This document shows, piece after piece, positions 19,955 to 28,556 of a stretch of DNA of 64,000 nt. The notes under the pieces were generated by a model, which saw nothing but the letters and a program-made list of their open reading frames with translations, did no database searches and was not told where the DNA came from. A program made the position numbers and the translations under genes. This stretch comes from Planosporangium sp963837285 (GTDB taxonomy: Bacteria; Actinomycetota; Actinomycetes; Mycobacteriales; Micromonosporaceae): contig CAWIMS010000001.1 of NCBI GenBank assembly GCA_963837285.1, positions 2,852,001 to 2,916,000 of the forward strand, given 5' to 3'. Position 1 is the stretch's first letter. The number at the start of each line of letters is the position of its first letter.

Positions 19955-20971
19955 GTGCCTGCGGTGTTCTACGAAAGGGTGGCCCGGCCGGTTTTGTTTC
20001 GGGTGGGCCGGGGGGACGCGGAGACGGCGCATGAGGTCACCTTGCGGTGGTTGGGCCGGGTGCCGCGGTCCCGCCGCGTGCTGTCCCCGCCGGGAGCGGC
20101 GACGACGGTGTTCGGGGTGCGCTTCCCGAACCCGGTCGGGCTCGCGGCCGGGATGGACAAGGACGGCCGGGCGCTCGCCGCGTGGCCGGCGCTCGGGTTC
20201 GGTTTCGTCGAGGTCGGCACCGTCACCCGGCATCCGCAGCCGGGCAACGAGCGGCCCCGGCTGTTCCGCCTGCGCGGCAGCCGGGCGATCGTGAACCGGA
20301 TGGGCTTCAACAACGGCGGTTCCGAGGCCCTGGCGGCGCGCCTGGCGGCGTTGGGGCCGCTGCCGGTACCTCTGGGTATCAGCATCGGGAAATCGAAGAT
20401 CACGCCGCTCTCCGCCGCCGTCGAGGACTACGTCGCGTCACTGGCGGCGCTGTACCCGTACGGCGACTACTTCGCCGTGAACGTCTCCTCGCCCAACACG
20501 CCCGGGCTGCGCAGCCTTCAGGACCGCGACCAGCTCGACGCGCTGCTGGCGGCGCTGCGCGCGGTCGGCCCGAAGCCACTGCTGGTGAAGGTCGCGCCCG
20601 ACCTGACCGACGCCGCGCTGGGCGAGGTACTCGAAGTTTGCGGGAAAAATGAGGTAGCGGGCCTGATCGCGACCAATACAACGCTAAATCGGTACGAAAT
20701 TGCCGAAAAGGGAGCTGCCGAGGCGGGCGGGTTGAGCGGCGCGCCGCTGACGGCGCGCGCCCGCGAGGTGGTGCGGTTCGTGGCCCGGGAGACCGGTGGC
20801 GCACTGCCGGTGATCGGCGTCGGTGGGGTGATGAGCCCCGACGACGCGCTCCGGCTGCGCGATGCCGGCGCCAGCCTTGTCCAGATCTATACCGGATTGA
20901 TCTACAGTGGACCGTCACTCGTTCGGGGTGCGGTCCGGGCTCTCTCGTCAAGGAGCGGACAGCATGGGTAA
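19955..20971 (+). CDS. pyrD: Quinone-dependent dihydroorotate dehydrogenase (class 2)
   Basis: A 338-residue membrane-associated FMN enzyme oxidising dihydroorotate to orotate. The N-terminal FYERVARPVLFRVG is the class 2 membrane-associating helix. FMN/orotate motifs are NPVGLAAGMDKDG, NRMGFNNGG, NVSSPNTPGLRSLQ and GVGGVMSPDDA. GTG 19955 lies four bases beyond repeat B3; GTG 19964 is an alternative. A short stretch near 20635-20715 (GGGAAAAATGAGG) is noticeably less GC-rich. It overlaps pyrF by eight bases. Confidence 0.95.
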   Translation: MPAVFYERVARPVLFRVGRGDAETAHEVTLRWLGRVPRSRRVLSPPGAATTVFGVRFPNPVGLAAGMDKDGRALAAWPALGFGFVEVGTVTRHPQPGNERPRLFRLRGSRAIVNRMGFNNGGSEALAARLAALGPLPVPLGISIGKSKITPLSAAVEDYVASLAALYPYGDYFAVNVSSPNTPGLRSLQDRDQLDALLAALRAVGPKPLLVKVAPDLTDAALGEVLEVCGKNEVAGLIATNTTLNRYEIAEKGAAEAGGLSGAPLTARAREVVRFVARETGGALPVIGVGGVMSPDDALRLRDAGASLVQIYTGLIYSGPSLVRGAVRALSSRSGQHG

Positions 20972-21809
20972 CGGACGGTTCGGTGCGCGGCTACTGGCCG
21001 CGATGGAAGCCCGCGGGCCGCTGTGCGTCGGCATCGACCCGCATCCGTCGCTGCTGTCGGCGTGGGGGCTTCCGGTCGACGCGTCGGGCCTCGAACAGTT
21101 CGGCCGAACGGTGGTCGAGGCGATAGCTGATCGGGTACCCGTGGCCAAGCCACAGTCTGCCTTCTTTGAGAGATTTGGCGCATCGGGCATCGCCGTACTT
21201 GAGTCAATTATCCGACAGTTGAAGGATGCCGGAACCCTGGTGCTTTTGGACGTGAAGCGCGGGGACATCGGCTCCACGGCCGCCGCGTACGCCGACGCGT
21301 ACCTCGATCCGGCGAGTCCGCTGTGCGCCGACGCGATCACGGTGAGCCCGTTTCTCGGCTTCGGGTCGCTCGCCCCGATAGTCGAGAAAGCGCTTTCCGT
21401 CGATGCCGGCGTGTTCGTCCTGGCACTGACCTCGAACCCCGAGGGACGGACCGTGCAGCACGCCCGGACCGCCGACGGGCGGACCGTCGCGCAGCTCATC
21501 CTCGACGAGGTTTCGCAGGTCAACGCGGGTGTGACCCCCCTTGGCGACATCGGCGTGGTGGTCGGGGCGACGGTCGGCGAGACCGGTCACGACCTGTCCC
21601 GGCTGAACGGGCCGGTACTCGCGCCGGGAATGGGTGCCCAGGGTGGCCGGCCCGCCGACCTGCGGGCCGTGTTCGGCGACGGGCTCACCGCGGTGCTGCC
21701 CTCGTACTCCCGCGAGATCCTGGCCTGCGGCCCCTCGGTCCCGGCCCTGCGCGACGCGGTCGACCGCGTTTTGGATGCCTGTCGGGGCGCTGTCCAGCCA
21801 ATCAGATGA
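20964..21809 (+). CDS. pyrF: Orotidine 5'-phosphate decarboxylase (type 2)
   Basis: A 281-residue TIM-barrel enzyme completing UMP synthesis. The family type 2 motif is LLDVKRGDIGSTAAAYADA near residue 95, with the catalytic Lys-Asp pair. LCVGIDPHPSLL is the substrate-binding start, and LAPGMGAQGG the phosphate loop. ATG 20964 has AAGGAG eight bases upstream and lies within the end of pyrD. It is the last gene of the pyr operon; a candidate promoter for mihF follows. Confidence 0.95.
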   Translation: MGNGRFGARLLAAMEARGPLCVGIDPHPSLLSAWGLPVDASGLEQFGRTVVEAIADRVPVAKPQSAFFERFGASGIAVLESIIRQLKDAGTLVLLDVKRGDIGSTAAAYADAYLDPASPLCADAITVSPFLGFGSLAPIVEKALSVDAGVFVLALTSNPEGRTVQHARTADGRTVAQLILDEVSQVNAGVTPLGDIGVVVGATVGETGHDLSRLNGPVLAPGMGAQGGRPADLRAVFGDGLTAVLPSYSREILACGPSVPALRDAVDRVLDACRGAVQPIR

Positions 21810-21841
21810 CGCGAACTGAGTGTGATCAAGCCACTTCGGCG

Positions 21842-21870
21842 TTGCCGAAACCGCTTCCGACCGCTAGTTT
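21842..21870 (+). promoter_or_regulatory. Candidate promoter for mihF
   Basis: TTGCCG (21842-21847) and TAGTTT (21865-21870) are separated by exactly 17 bases. They are located about 90 bases before the mihF start in the longest spacer of this stretch. This is a plausible housekeeping-sigma promoter. Confidence 0.45.
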
Positions 21871-21958
21871 TCCCCGCGCTGGCAACACGCGGTTCGTTTC
21901 GCAGCTAGCGACTGAAATCACTGGACCACCGTTTCGTCAAGGGACCTGAGGAGACCTG

Positions 21959-22282
21959 GTGCCGCTCCCGTCATTGAGCCCCGAACAACGCGCAGCCGCT
22001 CTGGAGAAGGCTGCGGAGATTCGTAAGGCTCGTGCTGAGCTGAAAGAGCAGCTCAAGCAGGGCAAGACCACGCTCGCCAAGGTGCTCGAGCAAGCCGAGT
22101 CGAACGACGTCGTCGGCAAGCTGAAGGTGTCGGCCGTCCTGCAGGCGATGCCGGGCATCGGCAAGATCCGCGCGACTCAGATCATGGAGAAGCTCAAGAT
22201 CGCCGATAGCCGGCGCCTGCGTGGCCTCGGCGAGCAGCAGCGCAAGGCACTGCTTGGGGAGTTCTCTGCCAACGGCAAGTGA
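21959..22282 (+). CDS. mihF: Actinobacterial integration host factor (mIHF/sIHF)
   Basis: A 107-residue nucleoid-associated protein. It binds and bends DNA non-specifically with a helix-two-turn-helix. SPEQRAAALEKAAEIRKAR forms the N-terminal helix. SAVLQAMPGIGKIRATQIM is the DNA-contacting H2TH, and RRLRGLGEQQ the second contact region. GTG 21959 follows GAGGAG by five bases. It sits between pyrF and gmk, as in Streptomyces and mycobacteria. It is unrelated in sequence to HU-like IHF of proteobacteria. Confidence 0.95.
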   Translation: MPLPSLSPEQRAAALEKAAEIRKARAELKEQLKQGKTTLAKVLEQAESNDVVGKLKVSAVLQAMPGIGKIRATQIMEKLKIADSRRLRGLGEQQRKALLGEFSANGK

Positions 22283-22302
22283 CCGTTGTGTAGAAACAAG
22301 CA

Positions 22303-22887
22303 GTGAGCAACGGAGACCTTAGTGGCGCGGCGCGCCCGGAGCGTGCTCGGCTCACTGTCCTCTCCGGCCCCAGCGGGGTCGGCAAGGACAGTGTGATCGA
22401 GCTGATCCGGGCGCGCTCGCGTTGGGTGCGACTGTCGGTGTCGGTGACCACCCGGCGCATGCGCGACTACGAGATCGACGGGGTGCACTACCACTTCGTC
22501 AATCGGGTCCAGTTCGAGCGGATGGTGGCCGCCGGGGAGCTGCTGGAGTGGGCCGAGTTCGCCGGCAACCTCTACGGCACGCCGCGGGCCCAGGTCGAGG
22601 GGCTGATCGCCGAGGGCATTCCGGTGCTCCTGAAGATCGACATCCAGGGCGCCCGGCAGGTCCGCGCCCGCATGCCGGAGGCGCAGCTGGTGTTCCTCGC
22701 CCCGCCCAGCTTCGAGGAGCTGGCCCGGCGCCTGGTCGGCCGGGGCACCGAGGATCCAGACATGATCAAGCGCCGGCTCGAACACGCCCGCGAGGAGATG
22801 GACGCGGCGAGCGAGTTCGACAAGGTGATCGTCAACGACTCCATCGAGCGCGCCGCGAACGAACTGGTAGGCTTACTCGGTTCTTAG
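22303..22887 (+). CDS. gmk: Guanylate kinase
   Basis: A 194-residue nucleoside monophosphate kinase converting GMP to GDP. P-loop VLSGPSGVGKDSV lies near residue 20. The GMP-binding region is SVTTRRMRDYEIDGVHYHFV. The lid has the Arg-rich ARRLVGRGTEDPDMIKRRLEHA. It starts at GTG 22303 with no strong SD; the first 15 residues are non-conserved. rpoZ follows after 36 bases, a conserved pairing. Confidence 0.95.
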   Translation: MSNGDLSGAARPERARLTVLSGPSGVGKDSVIELIRARSRWVRLSVSVTTRRMRDYEIDGVHYHFVNRVQFERMVAAGELLEWAEFAGNLYGTPRAQVEGLIAEGIPVLLKIDIQGARQVRARMPEAQLVFLAPPSFEELARRLVGRGTEDPDMIKRRLEHAREEMDAASEFDKVIVNDSIERAANELVGLLGS

Positions 22888-22923
22888 CACGACCATCAAA
22901 CACACCTGTCGAGGAATCTCACC

Positions 22924-23187
22924 GTGTCCGGAATCGTGGCCAGCCCCGAAGGCATCACCAACCCCCCGATCGACGAGCTACTGGAAAAGACCACCTCGAA
23001 GTACGCCCTTGTGATCTTCGCGGCCAAGCGGGCCCGCCAGATCAACGCGTACTACAGCCAGCTCGGCGAGGGCCTGTTGGAGTACGTCGGTCCGCTGGTG
23101 GAAACCACGCCGCAGGAGAAGCCACTGTCGATCTCGATGCGCGAGATCAACGCCGGCCTGCTGACCGCCGAGCCGATCGAGGGTTAA
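22924..23187 (+). CDS. rpoZ: RNA polymerase omega subunit
   Basis: An 87-residue omega subunit that helps fold and assemble beta-prime. The conserved block is PPIDELLEKTTSKYALVIFA followed by AKRARQIN. The C-terminal part with ISMREINAGLL is typical of actinobacteria. GTG 22924 follows GAGGA. It lies directly between gmk and coaBC. Confidence 0.95.
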   Translation: MSGIVASPEGITNPPIDELLEKTTSKYALVIFAAKRARQINAYYSQLGEGLLEYVGPLVETTPQEKPLSISMREINAGLLTAEPIEG

Positions 23188-23202
23188 CCCCTGACCGAGG
23201 TT

Positions 23203-24390
23203 GTGCTCGGCGTCGCCGGCGGGATCGCCGCCTACAAGGCGTGCGAGCTGCTCCGGTTGTTGACCGAGTCCGGACACCACGTCCGCGTCGTACCCACGGC
23301 CGCCGCACTCCGCTTCGTCGGGGCGCCGACCTGGGCTGCCCTGTCCGGACAGCCGGTCAGCGCCGAGGTGTGGGACGAGGTACACGAGGTGCCGCACGTC
23401 CGGCTCGGTCAGCACGCCGATCTGGTCGTCGTCGCCCCGGCAACCGCGGACCTGCTTGCCAAGGCCGCCACCGGCCAGGCCGACGACCTCCTCACGAATA
23501 CCCTGCTCACGGCGCGCTGCCCGGTCGTGTACGCGCCGGCCATGCACACCGAGATGTGGGAGCACGCGGCCACCGCCGACAACGTCGCCACGCTGCGCCG
23601 GCGCGGCGCGGTCGTGATCGAGCCGGCGGTCGGCCGGCTGACCGGCGCCGACAGCGGCAAGGGCCGGCTGCCGGAGCCGGCCGAGATCTTCGCCGTCGTG
23701 CGGCGCCTCCTCGCCCGCGGAACGCTGCGCCCCGACCTCGCCGGCCGGCACGTCGTGGTCACCGCCGGCGGCACCCGCGAGCCGATCGACCCGGTCCGGT
23801 ACATCGGCAACCGGTCGTCCGGCAAGCAGGGGTACGCGTTCGCCCGGGCCGCCGTCGCCCGGGGCGCCCGGGTCACACTGATCGCCGCCAACGTCGCGCT
23901 GCCCGACCCGGCCGGCGCCGACATCGTCCGCGTCGGCAGCACCGAGGAGTTGCGCCTGGCCACCCTCAAGGCGGCCGGCGACGCCGACGTCGTGGTGATG
24001 GCCGCCGCGCCCGCCGACTTCCGCCCCGAGCGTTACGCGCCGGAAAAGATCAAGAAAGTGCACGGTACCGACGAGCTGACGCTGCGCCTGGTGACCAACC
24101 CCGACATCGCCGCGGAGCTGGGCGCGCGCAAGCCACCCGGCCAGGTGCTCGTCGCGTTCGCGGCGGAGACGGCCGCCGAGCCGCAGGCGCTCGCCAACGC
24201 CGGCGAGAAGCTCGCCCGCAAGAAGGCCGATCTGATCGTGGTCAACGAGGTGGGCGCGGACCGCACCTTCGGGGCCGACGACAACGCGGCGATCGTGCTT
24301 CGCCCGGACGGCTCGACGACCCCGATCGGGCAACGCTCAAAAGAGGATTTGGCGGACGCCGTACTCGATCTGGTTCAAAACCTCCACTAA
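23203..24390 (+). CDS. coaBC: Bifunctional phosphopantothenoylcysteine decarboxylase/synthetase
   Basis: A CoA-biosynthesis fusion. The N-terminal CoaC flavoprotein domain has GVAGGIAAYKACEL, the VPHVRLG His motif and PAMHTEMW. The C-terminal CoaB domain has NRSSGKQGYAFA, KIKKVHG and the KKADLIVVNEVG block. From GTG 23203 it has 395 residues, but this start cuts into the first beta strand (VVLGVAGG). An in-frame CTG at 23191, with GAGGG 8 bases upstream, would restore LTEVVLGVAGG. The start is uncertain; function is not. Confidence 0.93.
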   Translation: MLGVAGGIAAYKACELLRLLTESGHHVRVVPTAAALRFVGAPTWAALSGQPVSAEVWDEVHEVPHVRLGQHADLVVVAPATADLLAKAATGQADDLLTNTLLTARCPVVYAPAMHTEMWEHAATADNVATLRRRGAVVIEPAVGRLTGADSGKGRLPEPAEIFAVVRRLLARGTLRPDLAGRHVVVTAGGTREPIDPVRYIGNRSSGKQGYAFARAAVARGARVTLIAANVALPDPAGADIVRVGSTEELRLATLKAAGDADVVVMAAAPADFRPERYAPEKIKKVHGTDELTLRLVTNPDIAAELGARKPPGQVLVAFAAETAAEPQALANAGEKLARKKADLIVVNEVGADRTFGADDNAAIVLRPDGSTTPIGQRSKEDLADAVLDLVQNLH

Positions 24391-24476
24391 GCCGGTAGGA
24401 CTTAGGGTTGCGGTCGCCCGGTTATCGCAACGTTCTAGACTCGGCGGAAACTTCCGAAACCGTGAAGGAGCAAGGG

Positions 24477-25670
24477 GTGGCACGGCGACTATTCACGTCC
24501 GAGTCGGTCACCGAGGGCCATCCGGACAAGATCGCTGATCAGATCAGCGACGGGGTCCTCGACGCGCTCATCGGTGCCGATCCGCGTAGCCGCGTGGCGG
24601 TGGAGACCCTGATCACGACCGGTCAGGTGCACGTGGCCGGCGAGGTCACGACCACCGCGTACGCCGATATTCCGGCCATCGTGCGCGAAACGATCCTGCG
24701 GATCGGGTACGACTCGTCGAAGAAGGGCTTCGACGGCGCGTCCTGCGGTGTGAGCGTCTCGATCGGCGCCCAGTCGCCGGACATCGCCCAGGGCGTCGAC
24801 AGCGCCATCGAGCTGCGCTCCGGCGAGTCGGGCAGCGCGCTCGACGCGCAGGGCGCCGGTGACCAGGGCATGATGTTCGGCTTCGCGTGTTCCGAGACGC
24901 CCGAGCTGATGCCGCTGCCGATCGCGCTGGCGCACCGGCTGGCCCGGCGGCTGGCCGCCACCCGCAAGGACGGCACGATTCCCTACCTGCGGCCGGACGG
25001 TAAGACGCAGGTCACAGTGGAATACGACGGCCATCGGCCGGTCCGGCTCAACACGGTCGTGGTCTCCTCGCAGCACGCGCCGGATATCTCGCTGGAGTCG
25101 CTGCTGACCCCGGATGTCCGCGAGCACGTGATCGCCCCCGAGCTCGACAACCTGGGCCTCGACATCGACGGGTACCGGCTGCTGGTCAACCCCACCGGGC
25201 GGTTCGAGATCGGCGGCCCGATGGGCGACGCCGGGCTGACCGGGCGGAAGATCATCGTCGACACCTACGGTGGGTACGCGCGTCATGGCGGTGGCGCGTT
25301 CTCCGGCAAGGACCCGTCCAAGGTCGACCGGTCCGCGGCGTACGCGATGCGCTGGGTGGCCAAGAACGTGGTCGCCGCCGGGCTGGCCGAGCGGTGCGAG
25401 GCGCAGGTGGCCTACGCGATCGGCAAGGCGCACCCGGTGAGCCTGTTCGTCGAGACGTTCGGCACCGAGACCGTGCCGGTGGAGCGGATCGAGAAGGCGA
25501 TCGGGCAGGTGTTCGACCTGCGTCCGGCCGCGATCATCCGGGACCTCGACCTGCTGCGCCCGATCTACCAGCAGACCGCGACCTATGGGCACTTCGGCCG
25601 CGAGCTGCCCGAACTGACCTGGGAGCGCACCGACCGCGTCGCCGACCTCAAGTCCGCGGCGGGCGAGTAG
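24477..25670 (+). CDS. metK: S-adenosylmethionine synthetase
   Basis: A 397-residue enzyme making SAM from methionine and ATP. Signatures are FTSESVTEGHPDKIADQISD at the N-terminus, GAGDQGMMFG near residue 123, and GGGAFSGKDPSKVDRSAAYA near residue 270. GTG 24477 has AAGGAG six bases upstream; an in-frame ATG at 24408 has none. A TAGACT hexamer at 24434 may be a -10 element. It is followed by repeat D1 and priA. Confidence 0.97.
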   Translation: MARRLFTSESVTEGHPDKIADQISDGVLDALIGADPRSRVAVETLITTGQVHVAGEVTTTAYADIPAIVRETILRIGYDSSKKGFDGASCGVSVSIGAQSPDIAQGVDSAIELRSGESGSALDAQGAGDQGMMFGFACSETPELMPLPIALAHRLARRLAATRKDGTIPYLRPDGKTQVTVEYDGHRPVRLNTVVVSSQHAPDISLESLLTPDVREHVIAPELDNLGLDIDGYRLLVNPTGRFEIGGPMGDAGLTGRKIIVDTYGGYARHGGGAFSGKDPSKVDRSAAYAMRWVAKNVVAAGLAERCEAQVAYAIGKAHPVSLFVETFGTETVPVERIEKAIGQVFDLRPAAIIRDLDLLRPIYQQTATYGHFGRELPELTWERTDRVADLKSAAGE

Positions 25671-25682
25671 CCGCTTTCCATC

Positions 25683-25742
25683 GACGTTGGTCGATCTAGT
25701 CCCACCTGGCCGGCGCTGGACGGGACTGGATCGACCAACGTC
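25683..25742. repeat. GATC-containing inverted repeat, family D copy 1
   Basis: A 60-bp element with 21-bp arms and one mismatch: GACGTTGGTCGATCTAGTCCC and its complement around a 17-base loop. It lies between metK and priA, which read in the same direction. A diverged copy lies at 29498-29556. Confidence 0.88.
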
Positions 25743-25788
25743 AGTTCACTGGGCGGGCTGTGTCGGTCGCCTCTGGTAGGACAGTGAG

Positions 25789-27801
25789 ATGAGCGAGGCA
25801 GTCCGGGCGGCGGCGCGCACCTCGGGGCGGTCACCGGCGGCGCGGCGGCCGGCTCCCGAGCCAGCCGCCGCGCAGCCGGTCGCCCGGGTCTGCGTCGACG
25901 TGTCGCTGGCCCATCTCGACCGGCCGTTCGACTACCTGGTGCCGGCGAAGCTCGACAGCGAGGCGGTGCCGGGCGCCCGGGTCCGGGTGCGGTTCGCCGG
26001 CCAGCTCGTGGACGGATACCTGCTGGCCCGGGTCGACGACTCGGCCCATGCCGGCCGGCTCGCATACCTCGAGCGGGTGGTCTCGCCGGAGCCGGTGCTC
26101 CGCCCCGAGATCGCCGCGCTGGCCCGGGCGGTCGCGGAGCGGTACGCGGGCACCCTCGCCGACGTGCTGCGGCTCGCGGTTCCGCCCCGGCACGCCCGGG
26201 CGGAGAGCCAGCCCGGTGCCGGCGCGACACCCGGGCTGCCCGCGCCACCCGACCCGGCCCGGTGGTCGGCATACCCGGCGGGCGCCGCCTTCCTGCACGC
26301 CGTCCGGGACGGCCGACCAGCCCGGGCGGTCTGGACCGCGCCCGCCGGTGAAGACTGGCCGGCCCGGTTGGCCGAGGCCGCCGCGACGGCCGACGCCGCC
26401 GGCCGCGGGGCGGTTCTCGTGGTGGCCGACGCGCGTGACCTTGACCGGCTGGACGCCGCGCTGACCACCGCGCTCGGGCCGGGCCGCCACGTGGCGCTGT
26501 CCGCCGCGATCGGGCCCGAGGAGCGGTACCGGCGGTTTCTCGCCGCGAGCCGCGGTGACGTCCGGGTGGTCGCCGGCACCCGGGCCGCCGCGTTCGCCCC
26601 GGTCACCCCGCTCGGCCTGGTCGCCATCTGGGACGACGGCGACGACCTGCACGCCGAGCCGCGGGCGCCCTATCCGCACGCCCGCGATGTGCTGCTGACC
26701 CGCGCCCAGCTCGCCGGCTGCGCCGCCCTCGTCGGCGGGTACGCGCGAAGCGCCGAGGCCCAGCAGCTGGTCGAGACCGGCTGGGCCAAAGAGATTGCCG
26801 CCCCGCGCGACCTGGTCCGACGGGTCTCGCCGCAGGTCCAGCCGGCCGGCGACGACGTGCAGCGCGGGCGCGACCAGGCCGCCGTGTCCGCCCGGCTGCC
26901 GTCGATCGCCTGGCAGGCCGCCCGGGACTCGCTCGCCGCCGGAGCGCCGGTGCTCGTCCAGGTGCCGCGGCGGGGGTACCTGCCGGCGGTGTCCTGCGCC
27001 GAGTGCCACACCCCGGCCCGCTGCCCGTCGTGCTCCGGTCCGCTCGCCCTGCCCACCGCCACCGGCGCCCCGGGTTGCCGCTGGTGCGGGCGGGTCGCCG
27101 CCGCGTACGCGTGCCCGACCTGCGGCGGTCGCCGGTTGCGCGCGGCCGTGGTGGGGGCCCGCCGGACCGCCGAGGAGCTGGGCCGGGCGTTCCCGGGCGC
27201 GCCGGTGCGTACCTCCGGCCGCGACGGCGTACTGGCGACCGTCCCGGCCCAGCCGGCGCTGGTGGTCGCCACGCCCGGCGCCGAGCCGGTGGCCGACGGC
27301 GGATACGGCGCCGTGCTGTTGCTGGACACCTGGGCGCTGCTGACCCGGGCCGACCTGCGCGCCTCGGAGGAGGCGCTGCGCCGCTGGCTGGCCGCCGCCG
27401 CGCTGGCCCGCCCGGCGGCCGCCGGCGGTCGGGTGATCGTGGCGGCCGACGCCGGCATCCCGACCGTCCAGGCGCTGGTCCGCTGGGATCCGGCCGGGCT
27501 GGCCGCCCGGGAGCTGGCCGAGCGGCGGGAGCTGGGGTTCCCGCCCGCGGTCCGGGTGGCCTCGGTGACGGGCACCCCCGAGGCGGTCGCCGACCTGCTT
27601 GCCGCCGCCCAGCTACCCGAGGCGGCCGACCTGCTCGGCCCGGTGCCGGCCGGTGACGACCGGGAGCGGATGCTGGTCCGGGTGCCCCGGGCGGCCGGCC
27701 GTGCCCTGGCCGCCGCCCTGCACGCCGCGGCCGGGGTACGCAGCGCGAAGAAGACCCGCGACCCGGTCCGGGTCCAGATCGACCCACTCGAACTGCTCTG
27801 A
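25789..27801 (+). CDS. priA: Primosomal protein N' (PriA), helicase-inactive actinobacterial type
   Basis: A 670-residue replication-restart protein. The N-terminal 3'-binding domain (about 35-135) begins VARVCVDVSLAHLDRPFDYLVP. The helicase core has lost its motifs: Walker A is replaced by TAPAGEDWPARL, and the DEEH box by IWDDGDDLHAE. The eight zinc-binding Cys are kept (CAEC, CPSC, CRWC, CPTC). The C-terminal domain ends VRVQIDPLELL. It probably works as a DNA-structure-binding scaffold rather than an ATP-driven helicase, as suggested for mycobacterial PriA. It is flanked by repeats D1 and A4. Confidence 0.9.
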   Translation: MSEAVRAAARTSGRSPAARRPAPEPAAAQPVARVCVDVSLAHLDRPFDYLVPAKLDSEAVPGARVRVRFAGQLVDGYLLARVDDSAHAGRLAYLERVVSPEPVLRPEIAALARAVAERYAGTLADVLRLAVPPRHARAESQPGAGATPGLPAPPDPARWSAYPAGAAFLHAVRDGRPARAVWTAPAGEDWPARLAEAAATADAAGRGAVLVVADARDLDRLDAALTTALGPGRHVALSAAIGPEERYRRFLAASRGDVRVVAGTRAAAFAPVTPLGLVAIWDDGDDLHAEPRAPYPHARDVLLTRAQLAGCAALVGGYARSAEAQQLVETGWAKEIAAPRDLVRRVSPQVQPAGDDVQRGRDQAAVSARLPSIAWQAARDSLAAGAPVLVQVPRRGYLPAVSCAECHTPARCPSCSGPLALPTATGAPGCRWCGRVAAAYACPTCGGRRLRAAVVGARRTAEELGRAFPGAPVRTSGRDGVLATVPAQPALVVATPGAEPVADGGYGAVLLLDTWALLTRADLRASEEALRRWLAAAALARPAAAGGRVIVAADAGIPTVQALVRWDPAGLAARELAERRELGFPPAVRVASVTGTPEAVADLLAAAQLPEAADLLGPVPAGDDRERMLVRVPRAAGRALAAALHAAAGVRSAKKTRDPVRVQIDPLELL

Positions 27802-27833
27802 CGATCGGCGCCACCTTGGGGGACGCGTCCCCA

Positions 27834-27909
27834 TGATCGGCACAATTTCCCGGAAACAGTGGCCATGGCACCCGGCTGAGGCAACAACTTCCGGGAAGTT
27901 GTGCCGATC
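27834..27909. repeat. GATC-tipped inverted repeat, family A copy 4
   Basis: A 76-bp element: TGATCGGCACAATTTCCCGG at the left, ACTTCCGGGAAGTTGTGCCG at the right. The left arm is more diverged (AAACAGTGG) than the right. It is located between priA and def, both rightward. Confidence 0.9.
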
Positions 27910-28002
27910 TTCGGGGCCGGCGGCCCATTTGTGCCGGGATCGGGTGCCGAGCGGCACACCGTACACTCGGAAGTTCTTATCGGGTGAAGGGAGCGTGCCG
28001 GG

Positions 28003-28554
28003 GTGACCGTGCAGCCGATCCGCCTGTTCGGAGATCCGGTGTTGCGCACTCCGGCCGAGCCGGTGGTGGACTTCGACAAGGAGCTGCGGCAGCTCGTCGA
28101 CGATCTCGTCGAGACCATGCGCGATCAGGGCGGTGCCGGGCTCGCCGCGCCGCAGATCGGGGTCGGCCTGCGGGTGTTCGCGTTCGATGTGGACGACGTC
28201 GTCGGGCACCTGATCAACCCGGTGCTCCACTTCCCCGACGAGGAGGAGCAGGACGGTCCGGAGGGCTGCCTGTCCATCCCCGGGCTGTACTTCGACACCA
28301 AGCGCCGGCTCAACGTCGTCGCCAACGGCTTCAACTCGTCCGGCGACCCGGTGCAGCTCGTCGGCGCCGGGTTGCTGGCGCGCTGCGTGCAGCACGAGAC
28401 CGACCACCTCGACGGGGTGATGTTCGTCGACCGGCTCGACCGGGCCGCCCGCAAGGAGGCGATGCGGGCCATCCGGGCCGCGGAGTGGTACGACCCGACG
28501 AAACCTCCGCTGGTCAAGGTGAGTCCGCACGATTCGCGCGGTATCTTCGGCTAG
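28003..28554 (+). CDS. def: Peptide deformylase
   Basis: A 183-residue metallo-deformylase removing the formyl group from nascent N-termini. Three signature motifs are complete: GGAGLAAPQIG, EGCLSIPG and QHETDHLDG. GTG 28003 follows AGGGAG by nine bases. A TACACT hexamer at 27962 may be a -10 element. Two bases separate it from fmt, so formylation and deformylation are co-expressed. Confidence 0.96.
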   Translation: MTVQPIRLFGDPVLRTPAEPVVDFDKELRQLVDDLVETMRDQGGAGLAAPQIGVGLRVFAFDVDDVVGHLINPVLHFPDEEEQDGPEGCLSIPGLYFDTKRRLNVVANGFNSSGDPVQLVGAGLLARCVQHETDHLDGVMFVDRLDRAARKEAMRAIRAAEWYDPTKPPLVKVSPHDSRGIFG

Positions 28555-28556
28555 CC

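Noticed and set aside
22422..24398. Very long plus-strand open frame of 658 codons through gmk, rpoZ and coaBC
   Set aside because: Arg/Gly/Pro-rich composition with no domain, out of frame with three well-conserved genes; a typical high-GC shadow.
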